Shown in pieces: positions 16,446 through 24,344 of a DNA stretch of 64,000 nucleotides. The DNA lies in NCBI GenBank assembly GCA_002506105.1, contig DAWU01000053.1, positions 46,639 to 110,638 on the forward strand, given 5' to 3'. This stretch comes from Methanolinea sp. UBA275. Lineage in GTDB: Archaea > Halobacteriota > Methanomicrobia > Methanomicrobiales > Methanospirillaceae. The notes under the pieces are model-generated. The model did no database searches. It saw nothing but the letters and a program-made list of their open reading frames with translations, and had not been told where the DNA came from. The translations under genes were made by a program, and so were the position numbers. Position 1 is the stretch's first letter, and each line of letters starts with the position of its first letter.

Positions 16446-17357
16446 TCAAATACCCTGCCGTCGCAATCCCAGTGCGATGATCGCGAATGCCCCTGCGGCG
16501 AGGAGAACCCCGGTAGGAGCACGGGTCGGTGCAGGGGTGGAGGGCGTTGTGGCGGGGGCCTTGAATTCTTCGGCAGTGGGTTGCGTCATGGTCCGTGGAG
16601 TGCCCTGCTCGCCGATGGGAGGAACCACATGGATGATGAATGATGAAACAGGCTGGATCCCGGAGATAGCGTGTTCCTGTGAACACTGTGTCGACCGTGT
16701 TTCACCTGAAAGGTACTGGATGCTCACGCGGGAACCATCATTCCTGCCGGAATACTCGAGGGAGTGGCCGGAATTCAGAAAATCATCGATAACTTTTACG
16801 TCACCACTCCACACGGTGACAAGTGAAGTGAGGCCCCTGCAGACCGATCCACTGCACTTCGAGCAATCGGGGAGGATGGCATACTCCATCCTGTATCCTC
16901 CTGCGAGGGTGACAGGGAGCGTGTTGGGATCTCCGTAGAGTCCGGTTGCCTGCCATTCCTCCGTTCCCTGTCCCTGTGAGACGAGCGCGATGCCGATCCA
17001 GCTCCCGCCATCTCCGCCAAGGATGGTGGCAACCACCTGGTCGCCACTATGGAACAGTGCGAACACTTCATCACCGGTCACGGTTCCGGTCACGACAGGG
17101 GTTGTGACCGCGATCTGATGGGGAGGTATGATCGAGGTAAATCCGCATGCAGGGCTTCCTGTGGAATAATCGCATGAATACTGTGACGCGACATCGATAC
17201 TGATCGTGTGCGATAGGGGATAAAGGGAGGCGATCCGGCCGAGGTAACAGGTCTCCTGCACTGCTGCCGTTGCCGGAATTGCCAGGAGAAGGAGAAATGA
17301 TGCAAGGAGGATGCAGGAGGAATAACGCCGGAAGGGATTATCCCGGGATACCATCAT
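16446..17357 (-). CDS. Membrane-anchored surface protein
   Basis: The 303-residue protein starts with a signal peptide (hydrophobic residues ~13-30 ending IPATAAVQ). It has a beta-rich ectodomain with several cysteines (SQYSCDYSTGSPACGF, PDCSKCSGSVC). The end is a Pro/Thr linker (TPSTPAPTRAPTG) followed by one hydrophobic helix and a short basic tail LRRQ. This layout is typical of archaeal surface proteins held by a C-terminal anchor or processed by an archaeosortase. I do not recognise the ectodomain. No partner is evident. Confidence 0.7.
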   Translation of the reverse strand: MMVSRDNPFRRYSSCILLASFLLLLAIPATAAVQETCYLGRIASLYPLSHTISIDVASQYSCDYSTGSPACGFTSIIPPHQIAVTTPVVTGTVTGDEVFALFHSGDQVVATILGGDGGSWIGIALVSQGQGTEEWQATGLYGDPNTLPVTLAGGYRMEYAILPDCSKCSGSVCRGLTSLVTVWSGDVKVIDDFLNSGHSLEYSGRNDGSRVSIQYLSGETRSTQCSQEHAISGIQPVSSFIIHVVPPIGEQGTPRTMTQPTAEEFKAPATTPSTPAPTRAPTGVLLAAGAFAIIALGLRRQGI

Positions 17358-17424
17358 GATTGTACTGAGTATTGGGCAATACTAATAAAAATACCCCGGC
17401 CACGGGATGGCAGCAGATCTCATC

Positions 17425-17859
17425 CTAGATTGTGACGCCCGCTTTCCTGATCAGGTAATACGATGCGGCAAGGCAGATGACGACCACTCCCATGCCCCAG
17501 AGCGTGAGGTCCGAGAGGGGTATATCGGAGTAGGGATCAAGAAGGATGATCTTCCGTGCGACAGCGATGATTGCCAGGAGCACGATTATCTCGACATGGA
17601 TCTCCTGCTTCTTGATGTAGGCCTTGATCGTATCCAGCAATTCAATCCCTATCAGGATCAGGAGGAAGAACCCGAATACGTTCAGGATCTCGTGGTTGTC
17701 CAGTCTGAAAGTCTGGTCCAGGAAAAGGCCGCCGAGCAGGAGGATGACAAGTTCGACTACAGAGACGAAGATGACGAATGCAAGGAGCACCACAAGGATG
17801 TAATACATCAGCTTCTCGAACTGATTCAGCCGTTCCAGCATGGTATCTCCCTCATCCAT
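17425..17859 (-). CDS. PsiE-like small integral membrane protein
   Basis: The 144-residue protein has four predicted membrane helices. The motif around DTIKAYIKKQEIHVEIIVLLAIIAVARKIIL resembles the phosphate-starvation-inducible PsiE family, where this segment lies between helices 2 and 3. Its biochemical role is unknown. ATG 17859 was taken; ATG 17841 (MLERLNQFEK) is as likely. It is monocistronic, with the convergent surface protein gene on the same strand downstream. Confidence 0.75.
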   Translation of the reverse strand: MDEGDTMLERLNQFEKLMYYILVVLLAFVIFVSVVELVILLLGGLFLDQTFRLDNHEILNVFGFFLLILIGIELLDTIKAYIKKQEIHVEIIVLLAIIAVARKIILLDPYSDIPLSDLTLWGMGVVVICLAASYYLIRKAGVTI

Positions 17860-18088
17860 TCACACAGGAATCATGCTGTCCGCCGGGGGCTCGTATCATC
17901 GGGTGCTACCAGGATGTAGCCACCGTGTGGAAGTTCCCCCTGAGAAGCAAGGATCACGCGGATTCCCAGGTGATCTCATATGCAATCTCATGCTCCATAA
18001 ATCCTCTGCAGGGGCCAATCAACCCGGAAGAATCTCCCTGATCTGCCACAATGATTTTTTGTAGAAAGAAGACAACAGGAGTGCATAT

Positions 18089-19402
18089 ATGCGAGTACAC
18101 GCCCCTGCTCCCATCCTTCTTGCCATATTCCTTCTCTTTGCCACCGCACTCCCGGTCGAGGCTTCTCAGCCTGTCGGAGGCGATACGGGATTCTTCCTGA
18201 TCGAATCAGGTCCATCGGGAGCCCCCGTAATCTTCGACGGGTTGTTCATAGGAGTCACACCAATCACTTATCCCGTGGTAAGCGCATCGGCTCCCCAGCA
18301 CACCATCACCATCTCTGCAACCGGATACTACCCCTATACTGCGCAATACACGGCAAACCCCAACCCTGGCGAGACCATCAAAGTCTATGCGGATCTCGAA
18401 CCCAGCCAGTCAACCGGAACGCTCCTTGTCACCTCGTCACCCGGTGGAGCGCTTGTTACCCTTGACGGCGGGAAAGGCCAGCAGGCACCATGGACCTACA
18501 AGGATATCCGTGCGGGAGGCCACCTTGTCCAGGGATTCCTCTCGGGATACGGACCGTATGTTTCCATCATCAATGTCCCTCCGGGCGGGAGCATCACTGT
18601 GAATGCGGTGTTAAAACCCCTTTCGGAGGTAGGAACCGTCCAGGTAAAGAGCCTCCCAGGTGCTGCGGATGTCTACGTTGACGGCATCTACAGGGGTTCC
18701 ACCGCCACGACGGTGGGAAACCTCGAATCGGGAACGCATTTTGCACTTCTGAAAAAGGTAGGTTACCAGGACTGGTCGGGGCTTGTCACGATCCGCCCGA
18801 AACAGGTCGTTGTACTCGACATCACCCTCGAGGTGCAGAAAGAGGTAACGACAGGGTATATCCATGTTGATTCGACCCCGGCGGGTGCATCGGTGCTGGT
18901 TGACGGGATATACCAGGGCATTACCCAGGCAGGAAATCCTCTGGATCTGACGGGGATCTCACCGGGTGAGCATACCGTCACCCTCAAGCTCCAGAATTAC
19001 CAGGACTACATGACACGCATCCCTGTCCAGGCCGGAAAGACCACGAGCGTGCGTGCAAACCTCACACCCCTGGCAGGATCCACAGGGTCAGGAGCGGTGC
19101 AGATCACGTCAGAGCCGTCCGGGGCGAACATCTTCATCGAAAACAGCTGTGTCGGGATCACCCCCCTCACCATCCCCTCGCTCCCTTCAGGTTCGCATAC
19201 CATCCTGCTCCGCCTGAACGGATACCAGGACTACTCGAATACCTTCACCCTGAACCCCGGCCAGACCGCAGAGGTTCAGGTTGCATTAAAGCCTGAGGTT
19301 CCTCTCGTGCCATTCCCTCTCTGGTCCTGCATTGCCGCATGTATCGCGGCGGGGATAATCCTGGCGTTCAGGGGATCGGGAAAAGACCAGGGAAAGAAAT
19401 AA
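18089..19402 (+). CDS. PEGA-domain surface protein
   Basis: The 437-residue protein has a signal peptide (hydrophobic residues ~8-24, then VEASQP). It carries five PEGA repeats of about 75 residues, each with the SxPxGAxVxVDG pattern (ESGPSGAPVIFDG, SSPGGALVTLDG, LPGAADVYVDG, TPAGASVLVDG, EPSGANIFIEN). A single C-terminal membrane helix (LWSCIAACIAAGIILAF) and a basic tail finish it. PEGA domains are beta-rich and common in S-layer-associated proteins of Methanomicrobiales. It is probably anchored in the membrane with the repeats outside. A TATA-like patch is not obvious. Confidence 0.85.
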   Translation: MRVHAPAPILLAIFLLFATALPVEASQPVGGDTGFFLIESGPSGAPVIFDGLFIGVTPITYPVVSASAPQHTITISATGYYPYTAQYTANPNPGETIKVYADLEPSQSTGTLLVTSSPGGALVTLDGGKGQQAPWTYKDIRAGGHLVQGFLSGYGPYVSIINVPPGGSITVNAVLKPLSEVGTVQVKSLPGAADVYVDGIYRGSTATTVGNLESGTHFALLKKVGYQDWSGLVTIRPKQVVVLDITLEVQKEVTTGYIHVDSTPAGASVLVDGIYQGITQAGNPLDLTGISPGEHTVTLKLQNYQDYMTRIPVQAGKTTSVRANLTPLAGSTGSGAVQITSEPSGANIFIENSCVGITPLTIPSLPSGSHTILLRLNGYQDYSNTFTLNPGQTAEVQVALKPEVPLVPFPLWSCIAACIAAGIILAFRGSGKDQGKK

Positions 19403-19468
19403 TGGTATTTTCCGAGAGAAGTGGCAATCCATCTATCGGAATATCTGTCAGAAGAAGCCGAATTCCTC

Positions 19469-19870
19469 TCATTCATGTTCGCCGGGGACCCACCTGGATC
19501 CCCCGGCAGTATACTCTTTCTTCCAGATTGGTACGGACTCCTTGATCCGGTCGATGATATACTCGCAGCCAAGGAATGCGGCTTTCCTGTGGGATGCTCC
19601 GACGACAATCAGGACGATCCGGTCGCCGACAGAGAGTGAGCCCACCCTGTGAATGATATCCACACGGGTCACACCAAACTTCGCTATCGCCTCTTCACGT
19701 ATCCGGGAGAGTTCCTGCTCTGCCACTTCCTCGAAGGCCTCGACCTCCATCCTGTCTATTCCGTCGTTCCTGACGATACCGAGGAAACTCACCACGGCGC
19801 CTTCTTCCCCGCTTCGTGCCTCTTCGAGGAGGGCTGATGCATCAAATTCGTCCCGGGTAACCCGGATCAT
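19469..19870 (-). CDS. moaE: Molybdopterin synthase catalytic subunit MoaE
   Basis: MoaE and MoaD together convert precursor Z (cPMP) to molybdopterin by inserting two sulfurs. The 133 residues show GAVVSFLGIVRND near the N-terminus, a VEAFEEVAEQEL helix, HRVGSLSVGD and the C-terminal ESVPIWKKEYTAGGSRW with the catalytic lysines. The gene is last in the minus-strand run moeB-moaD-moaE, six bases after moaD. In methanogens the product serves formylmethanofuran and formate dehydrogenases (Mo or W). Confidence 0.92.
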   Translation of the reverse strand: MIRVTRDEFDASALLEEARSGEEGAVVSFLGIVRNDGIDRMEVEAFEEVAEQELSRIREEAIAKFGVTRVDIIHRVGSLSVGDRIVLIVVGASHRKAAFLGCEYIIDRIKESVPIWKKEYTAGGSRWVPGEHE

Positions 19871-19876
19871 GCTGCG

Positions 19877-20161
19877 TCACCCTCCTGCAACCGGGGGATA
19901 GAGTGCGACCTCGTCTCCCCCATGAACAGGGTGTTCATCCCTGGCTTCTCCGGTGACCCGTTCCCGGTTCACCATGATGATCACGGACTTCTTCACATTC
20001 CCCCCATCATCGATCAGGTCACGGACTCCCTGCCCGTTCCTCTTCCCCACCTCGAGCATGACGGACCGGACCGTGGCAGGACTTTCAACCTCAACATCGA
20101 ATCGATCCCCGAATGACTCCCTAAACCTGGCAAATGCTCTGATATGGACTGTAATCAACAT
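19877..20161 (-). CDS. moaD: Molybdopterin synthase sulfur carrier subunit MoaD
   Basis: This is a ubiquitin-like protein of 94 residues that carries the thiocarboxylate sulfur. It ends in the required Gly-Gly (PPVAGG), which is adenylated by the MoeB-type protein encoded just upstream. ATG 20161 (MLITVHIRAFARFRE) was chosen because it matches MoaD N-termini; it overlaps the moeB stop by seven bases. A ten-residue N-terminal extension is open but unlikely. ThiS-type use is possible but less likely next to moaE. Confidence 0.88.
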   Translation of the reverse strand: MLITVHIRAFARFRESFGDRFDVEVESPATVRSVMLEVGKRNGQGVRDLIDDGGNVKKSVIIMVNRERVTGEARDEHPVHGGDEVALYPPVAGG

Positions 20162-20892
20162 ATTCTCCCCCTGATCCCGCATACCGGGCATCCCGGGTCT
20201 TTCCCGACCGGAATCTGGTCAAGCCTCCCTGACCTTCCATCCCACACAAGCAGGATATTCTTCGCAACATCACCCATCCCGGTGAGGACCTTTAACGCCT
20301 CAAGCGCCTCCAGGGTTCCAACAATTCCTGCAGTGGCACCGAGCACCGGGGGTGAACCTCCTTCGGGAGGGTGAGGGATTATGCACCGAAGACATGGGGT
20401 CTCTCGTGGGATTATCGTGGTGAGCTGGCCGTGAAACCCGCTTACGGCCGCATGGATGAGCGGAATGTTCTTCTGGTATGCTACACGGTTCAGGAGATAC
20501 CGGGCCGGATATGAATCGAGGGCATCGAGAAGGAGGTGCATCCCTCCTGTCACCCGGTCGATATTCCCGTCGTCGATTGCAACCGGCATGGATTCTATCG
20601 TGATATCCGGATTCAGTCGCTGCAGTTTCTCTGCTGCCGATTCAACCTTGAACCGCGAGATGTCGGGCTCGGCATGGAGAACCTGCCGGTTCAGGTTGCT
20701 CCTGTCAACCCTGTCGGGATCAACAATACGGATGTGCCCGACACCAGCTGCTGCAAGATACAGGGCGACGGGGCATCCCAGCCCCCCGGCCCCTGCCACG
20801 CATACCGAGGAAGATCGCAAGGTCTCCTGGCCTTCCTCCCCCAGTATAGGCAATTGCCGGGCATACCGTTCCCGTTCCCGTCCAGAAAGCAT
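20155..20892 (-). CDS. moeB: MoeB/ThiF-type adenylyltransferase
   Basis: The enzyme adenylates the C-terminal Gly of MoaD. ATG 20892 (MLSGRERERYARQ) gives 245 residues and follows an AAAGGAGA ribosome-binding site at good spacing. Two further in-frame Met codons upstream would lengthen the protein to 269 residues without homologous sequence. The nucleotide site is GAGGLGCP, followed by DPDRVDRSNLNRQ. Zinc cysteines are present in CLRC and the C-terminal CPVC. It is the first gene of the moeB-moaD-moaE run and diverges from the LarE gene across a 144-base gap. Confidence 0.9.
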   Translation of the reverse strand: MLSGRERERYARQLPILGEEGQETLRSSSVCVAGAGGLGCPVALYLAAAGVGHIRIVDPDRVDRSNLNRQVLHAEPDISRFKVESAAEKLQRLNPDITIESMPVAIDDGNIDRVTGGMHLLLDALDSYPARYLLNRVAYQKNIPLIHAAVSGFHGQLTTIIPRETPCLRCIIPHPPEGGSPPVLGATAGIVGTLEALEALKVLTGMGDVAKNILLVWDGRSGRLDQIPVGKDPGCPVCGIRGRIC

Positions 20893-21036
20893 CCGGTAGT
20901 CTCCTTTCCCCTCTGCCCGGAACATGGGCGAATGTCCGGGCGTTACAGAGAGTAATATAGTCATCCTTCAACATAATGGTGCGTGATACCAGTCATCCAC
21001 ACCCTGGCAACTGATCCTCACACCTGGAGCACAGAC

Positions 21037-21870
21037 ATGAACCATGATCACGGAACCCTGGAGGAGCTGGAAGACCTCCTTAAACTATCCGGAGGCATGG
21101 TCATCTCCTACTCGGGCGGGCTCGACAGCGCCTTCCTTGCATGCGTTGCCCACGAAGTGACCGGGGGGCAGGAACACTGCGTGATCCTTGATTCGCCACT
21201 TGTCCCGAGGCGGACCATAAAGGAGGCAAAAGATAGGGCAGACTCATTCGGAATACCCTGCGAAGTAGTCCCCTTCCCTATCCTTGAAGATGAAGAATTT
21301 TTGAAAAATCCTGCCAGCCGGTGTTACCTCTGCAAGAAGCGGGGCGCCCTGATCCTCCGGAAAAAAGCAAAAGAATACGGGCTTGGAGAGGTCATGGATG
21401 GGGTGAATTACTCCGATTACCAGGAGTACAGGCCGGGCATTAAGGCTTCCGATGAAGAGGGCATCACGCACCCGCTTGCGCTCTGCAGGCTGACGAAACC
21501 TGTGATCAGGGAGCTTGCGAAAGAACGGGCGTACCCATTCTGGGATTTACCCTCAAGCCCATGCCTCGCAACACGGATCCCCTATGGGGATGAGATCTCT
21601 ATCCCTGATCTGAAGCGTATCGAAGAGGCCGAAGAATTCCTCGTGTGTGCAGGGTTTCCCATTGTCCGGGTCAGGGTTCACCGGGATCTTGCCCGGATCG
21701 AGGTCCCCGGAGATGATATAGCGAGTCTCTTTGAGAACCGAGATAGTATCACGAAGAAGATGCGGGAATTGGGTTTTTTCTATTGCACAGTCGACCTGGA
21801 AGGATTCAGGAGCGGAAGCATGGACAGGGAGATTCTGCCCGGCGGGAGAACATCCGGTCGAAAAACCTGA
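21037..21870 (+). CDS. larE: LarE-type ATP-dependent sulfur transferase with three cysteines
   Basis: LarE transfers sulfur to a nicotinate-derived pincer cofactor precursor in lactate racemase maturation. ATG 21037 follows a CTGGAG element and gives 277 residues. The PP-loop is YSGGLDSAF (residues 25-33). Cysteines C96 and C99 form CYLC and C175 sits in SSPCLATR, the position of the sacrificial cysteine in Lactobacillus LarE. This three-cysteine pattern is that of LarE homologues that hold a [4Fe-4S] cluster and use it catalytically, so the enzyme need not be consumed. LarB and LarC are absent from the window, so the product may be another sulfur-inserted cofactor or tRNA. A GTG at 20983 is an alternative start. 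Confidence 0.87.
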   Translation: MNHDHGTLEELEDLLKLSGGMVISYSGGLDSAFLACVAHEVTGGQEHCVILDSPLVPRRTIKEAKDRADSFGIPCEVVPFPILEDEEFLKNPASRCYLCKKRGALILRKKAKEYGLGEVMDGVNYSDYQEYRPGIKASDEEGITHPLALCRLTKPVIRELAKERAYPFWDLPSSPCLATRIPYGDEISIPDLKRIEEAEEFLVCAGFPIVRVRVHRDLARIEVPGDDIASLFENRDSITKKMRELGFFYCTVDLEGFRSGSMDREILPGGRTSGRKT

Positions 21871-21879
21871 ATCCTGATG

Positions 21880-22170
21880 TTGCCCATGACGCGTCTAGGG
21901 CGGAAAGTCCCATCCTCGGTGTTTTCTGGACGAACTAGGGAGTCGCGCATCCGATGTATAGGCCTTGAACAACAAGGGCTTATCGCTCACAAGGCTTGGG
22001 AGGGACAAGGAAGCGGGTAAATCCCTTGACAGGACTTGGGTACTGGCCCATCTCCAGCCATTCGGACGGTGCATGTGGTAAGGTCAACGCAATTACGGTT
22101 GAATGAACCCATTGTGAGAAAATCCGGGGAAGTTCTCGAAAATCCCTGGGCATCCCGCTGAGTAACTATT
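21880..22170 (+). ncRNA. Candidate structured non-coding RNA (unassigned)
   Basis: This GC-rich, gene-free segment lies between larE and the NifD-like gene. It contains GGAAAGTCCC at 21902-21911, whose AAG-T-CCC can pair with GGGCTT at 21976-21981 leaving a bulged U, reminiscent of RNase P helix P4. A GGGTAAATCCC stretch is at 22016-22026, a CCTTG/CAAGG hairpin at 21963-21977, and a TCAAC/GTTGA hairpin at 22083-22102. The order and spacing do not fit a standard RNase P RNA, so an RNA of the HEARO/omega-RNA or another class is possible. The strand is unknown; plus is assumed because both flanking genes are plus. Confidence 0.35.
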
Positions 22171-22221
22171 TCATGCCCCGGTTCACCATATCTTTCTTCT
22201 GTGTCAGGATCCTGCACCTCA

Positions 22222-23379
22222 ATGGAGGTTCCACGAATCACCTGCAGCCTGTTCGGGGCAATCAAGGCTGCGGCGACCATGAAGAACACCACGATCCTCG
22301 TCCACGGACCCCGGGGGTGTGTCTACCATATCAACTATATCCTCGGACTCCGTGGAAACCGCCATATCCCGGTCTACTGCACGGGGATGGACGAACACGA
22401 TGTGGTCTTCGGCGCCGAGGGACGGTTGCGGCAGGCAATATTGGATCTCGACGAAGAGAAGCAGCCTGAAATCCTTGTGGTGCTTTCATGCTGCGCATCC
22501 GGGATCATCGGCGAGGATGTGGAGAATGCCTGCAGAACGGTGGATACCCGGGCAAGAGTTATCAGCATCGATGCAGGGGGCTTTGAAGGGATCTTCACTG
22601 ACGGGTATGCAAAAACCCTGAAGACGATCGTTGCGGATCTTGCAGAACCGGTGCACGAACGCCTTCCGGGGACGGTCAATATTATCGGGATGCTCAGGGC
22701 AGGACCTGATCTCAGGGAGATCCGGAGGCTCCTCTCCCTCCTCGGTCTCACCGTGGGGGTCGTGGTCCCTGCCGGTGCCTCACTCGACAGGTTGAGATAT
22801 ATCGGGAAGGCCTGCCTGAACATCGTGGTATGCGAAACATCGGGACTCGAGGCGGCGGAATACCTCCGCCAGACGTTTGGAACCCCATATATCAGAACCG
22901 TGTTTCCTGTGGGTGCCGCACTGAGCCGGGAATTCCTGCACGGTGTCGCCTCCGAACTCGGGATATCATCGATTCCCCCGATCCCGGATTGCGAAGGAGA
23001 TATGGCCATGCTGCCGGATCCGCCCCGGATCGCACTCTTTTCAGGACCGACACGCGCAATCGCACTCGGCCGGTTCCTCTCCTCACGAGGTATTGTGCCA
23101 GCACTGATCTTTCTTGACTTCGAGACACCGCTCATCGAAGAGATACGGGCTGTCGCCGGGACCGGTTGTGCTGTGATGGTTGGTCAGGGCTGGGATTCAA
23201 TTGAAGACCTGATCAGGGCTCATAATATCAATCTTCTCATCGGGGGCCTGATGGAGCGCCCGATCGCTGCTGCACTCAACCTGCCCCTGATTGATGTCAT
23301 GCACGGGAGCCAGAAGACTGCCGGCCCTGATGGAGGAGAGGCAATCCTCGAATTGATCAGGAAACATCAGACCACGTAA
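22222..23379 (+). CDS. Orphan nitrogenase-superfamily (NifD/NifK-like) protein
   Basis: ATG 22222 gives 385 residues. Three cysteine positions match the cluster-ligating positions of nitrogenase component 1: C8 in ITCSLFGAIKAA, C33 in HGPRGCVYHINY and C90/C91 in LSCCASGIIGEDVE. The C-terminal half has typical Rossmann-like repeats. It is distinct from CfbD at 6583, which reads differently around each cysteine. No NifH-type reductase or second component is near. Methanogens carry several uncharacterised nitrogenase-like proteins; the substrate is unknown. Being downstream of larE suggests, but does not prove, a role in a sulfur- or metal-containing cofactor. A GTG at 22201 is an alternative start. 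Confidence 0.85.
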   Translation: MEVPRITCSLFGAIKAAATMKNTTILVHGPRGCVYHINYILGLRGNRHIPVYCTGMDEHDVVFGAEGRLRQAILDLDEEKQPEILVVLSCCASGIIGEDVENACRTVDTRARVISIDAGGFEGIFTDGYAKTLKTIVADLAEPVHERLPGTVNIIGMLRAGPDLREIRRLLSLLGLTVGVVVPAGASLDRLRYIGKACLNIVVCETSGLEAAEYLRQTFGTPYIRTVFPVGAALSREFLHGVASELGISSIPPIPDCEGDMAMLPDPPRIALFSGPTRAIALGRFLSSRGIVPALIFLDFETPLIEEIRAVAGTGCAVMVGQGWDSIEDLIRAHNINLLIGGLMERPIAAALNLPLIDVMHGSQKTAGPDGGEAILELIRKHQTT

Positions 23380-23445
23380 ACAGTACACCGGTCAGGCATC
23401 AGGGAAAAGGGGGGAGGGCAGAACCTCCATGTGTGTCCGGGAGCG

Positions 23446-24069
23446 TCACGACATCCGTGGCACAGGCATGTTGATCCTGGCTACGCACTCATCTGCCTCC
23501 TTGTCCCTCCCCATCTTCCGGAGCGTGAGGGACTTGTGATACCAGACAAATGAGTTCACTGCGTTCAGGTCGAGCGCCTTGTTGAAGCACGCGAGAGACT
23601 CTGGAAGCCGGCCAAGTTCACGGAGTGCAATACCCTTGCTCGCGATCACCCTGATATTCCGCGGGCTCAATGACAGGGAACGATCGAAGCATTGCACTGC
23701 CTCAGCAAACCTCCCCATCTCGCTCAGACAGTACCCCTTGTCGTTGAGGGCATACTGGAAATCCGGATCTTCCGAGAGAGCGAGATCGTAACACTGCATG
23801 GCCTCCTCGCAGCGGTGAATCTTCCGCAGGGTATAGCCTTTCTTGTATAGCACCAGGAGGTTGCGGGGTTCTATCGTGAGGGCATCCCCGTATTTCGCAA
23901 GTGCTTCCTCGTGTCTCCCCATCTCGTAATAGATGTCGCCCATCGATTCCATGATGGCGGTATTGCGGGGATTGTGCAAAAGGGCTGTATTATATGCCTC
24001 TATTGCCTCATCGTACCGTCCCATGCCCTTTGCACGGAGGGCTCTTTCAAGGAGGTCAGACTCTTCCAT
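23446..24069 (-). CDS. Tetratricopeptide repeat protein
   Basis: ATG 24069 gives 207 residues made of about five to six TPR units, seen as repeated AxGxxxEAxxxYxxAL-x-P patterns (GRYDEAIEAYNTALLHNP, GRHEEALAKYGDALTIEP, CEEAMQCYDLALSEDP, GRFAEAVQCFDRSLSLSP, GRLPESLACFNKALDLN). There is no signal peptide or other domain. It is presumably a cytoplasmic scaffold for protein contacts. The partner is unknown. Confidence 0.85.
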   Translation of the reverse strand: MEESDLLERALRAKGMGRYDEAIEAYNTALLHNPRNTAIMESMGDIYYEMGRHEEALAKYGDALTIEPRNLLVLYKKGYTLRKIHRCEEAMQCYDLALSEDPDFQYALNDKGYCLSEMGRFAEAVQCFDRSLSLSPRNIRVIASKGIALRELGRLPESLACFNKALDLNAVNSFVWYHKSLTLRKMGRDKEADECVARINMPVPRMS

Positions 24070-24344
24070 GATGGTGAAGGTGTGATCCACACTATATAAG
24101 CCATTCCATTGAGGTTCCTGATCGAAACTACAGAAATCCGTGTTCCATCCCTCCATTCAGTGCCGGAAGTGGGGATTTTCTGGTTGAAAACGTGGGAAAA
24201 GTTTATAATCCCTCAATATGAATGGTGTCATATAAAGGTGGCATTTATAGGCAGTGCTCACGAAGAGCGAAGGGCTTGTTAAAAATATGCCCGGTAGTTC
24301 CGACTCTGCATCACTGTGAGTGCACACTCTTGAGATGATCGATC

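Noticed and set aside
21880..22170. Standard archaeal RNase P RNA
   Set aside because: The two P4-like strands are only about 65 bases apart and the other conserved regions are out of order, so the match may be chance.
22222..23379. True nitrogenase NifD or NifK
   Set aside because: No NifH, partner component or other nif genes are adjacent, and only the cluster cysteines and general fold match.
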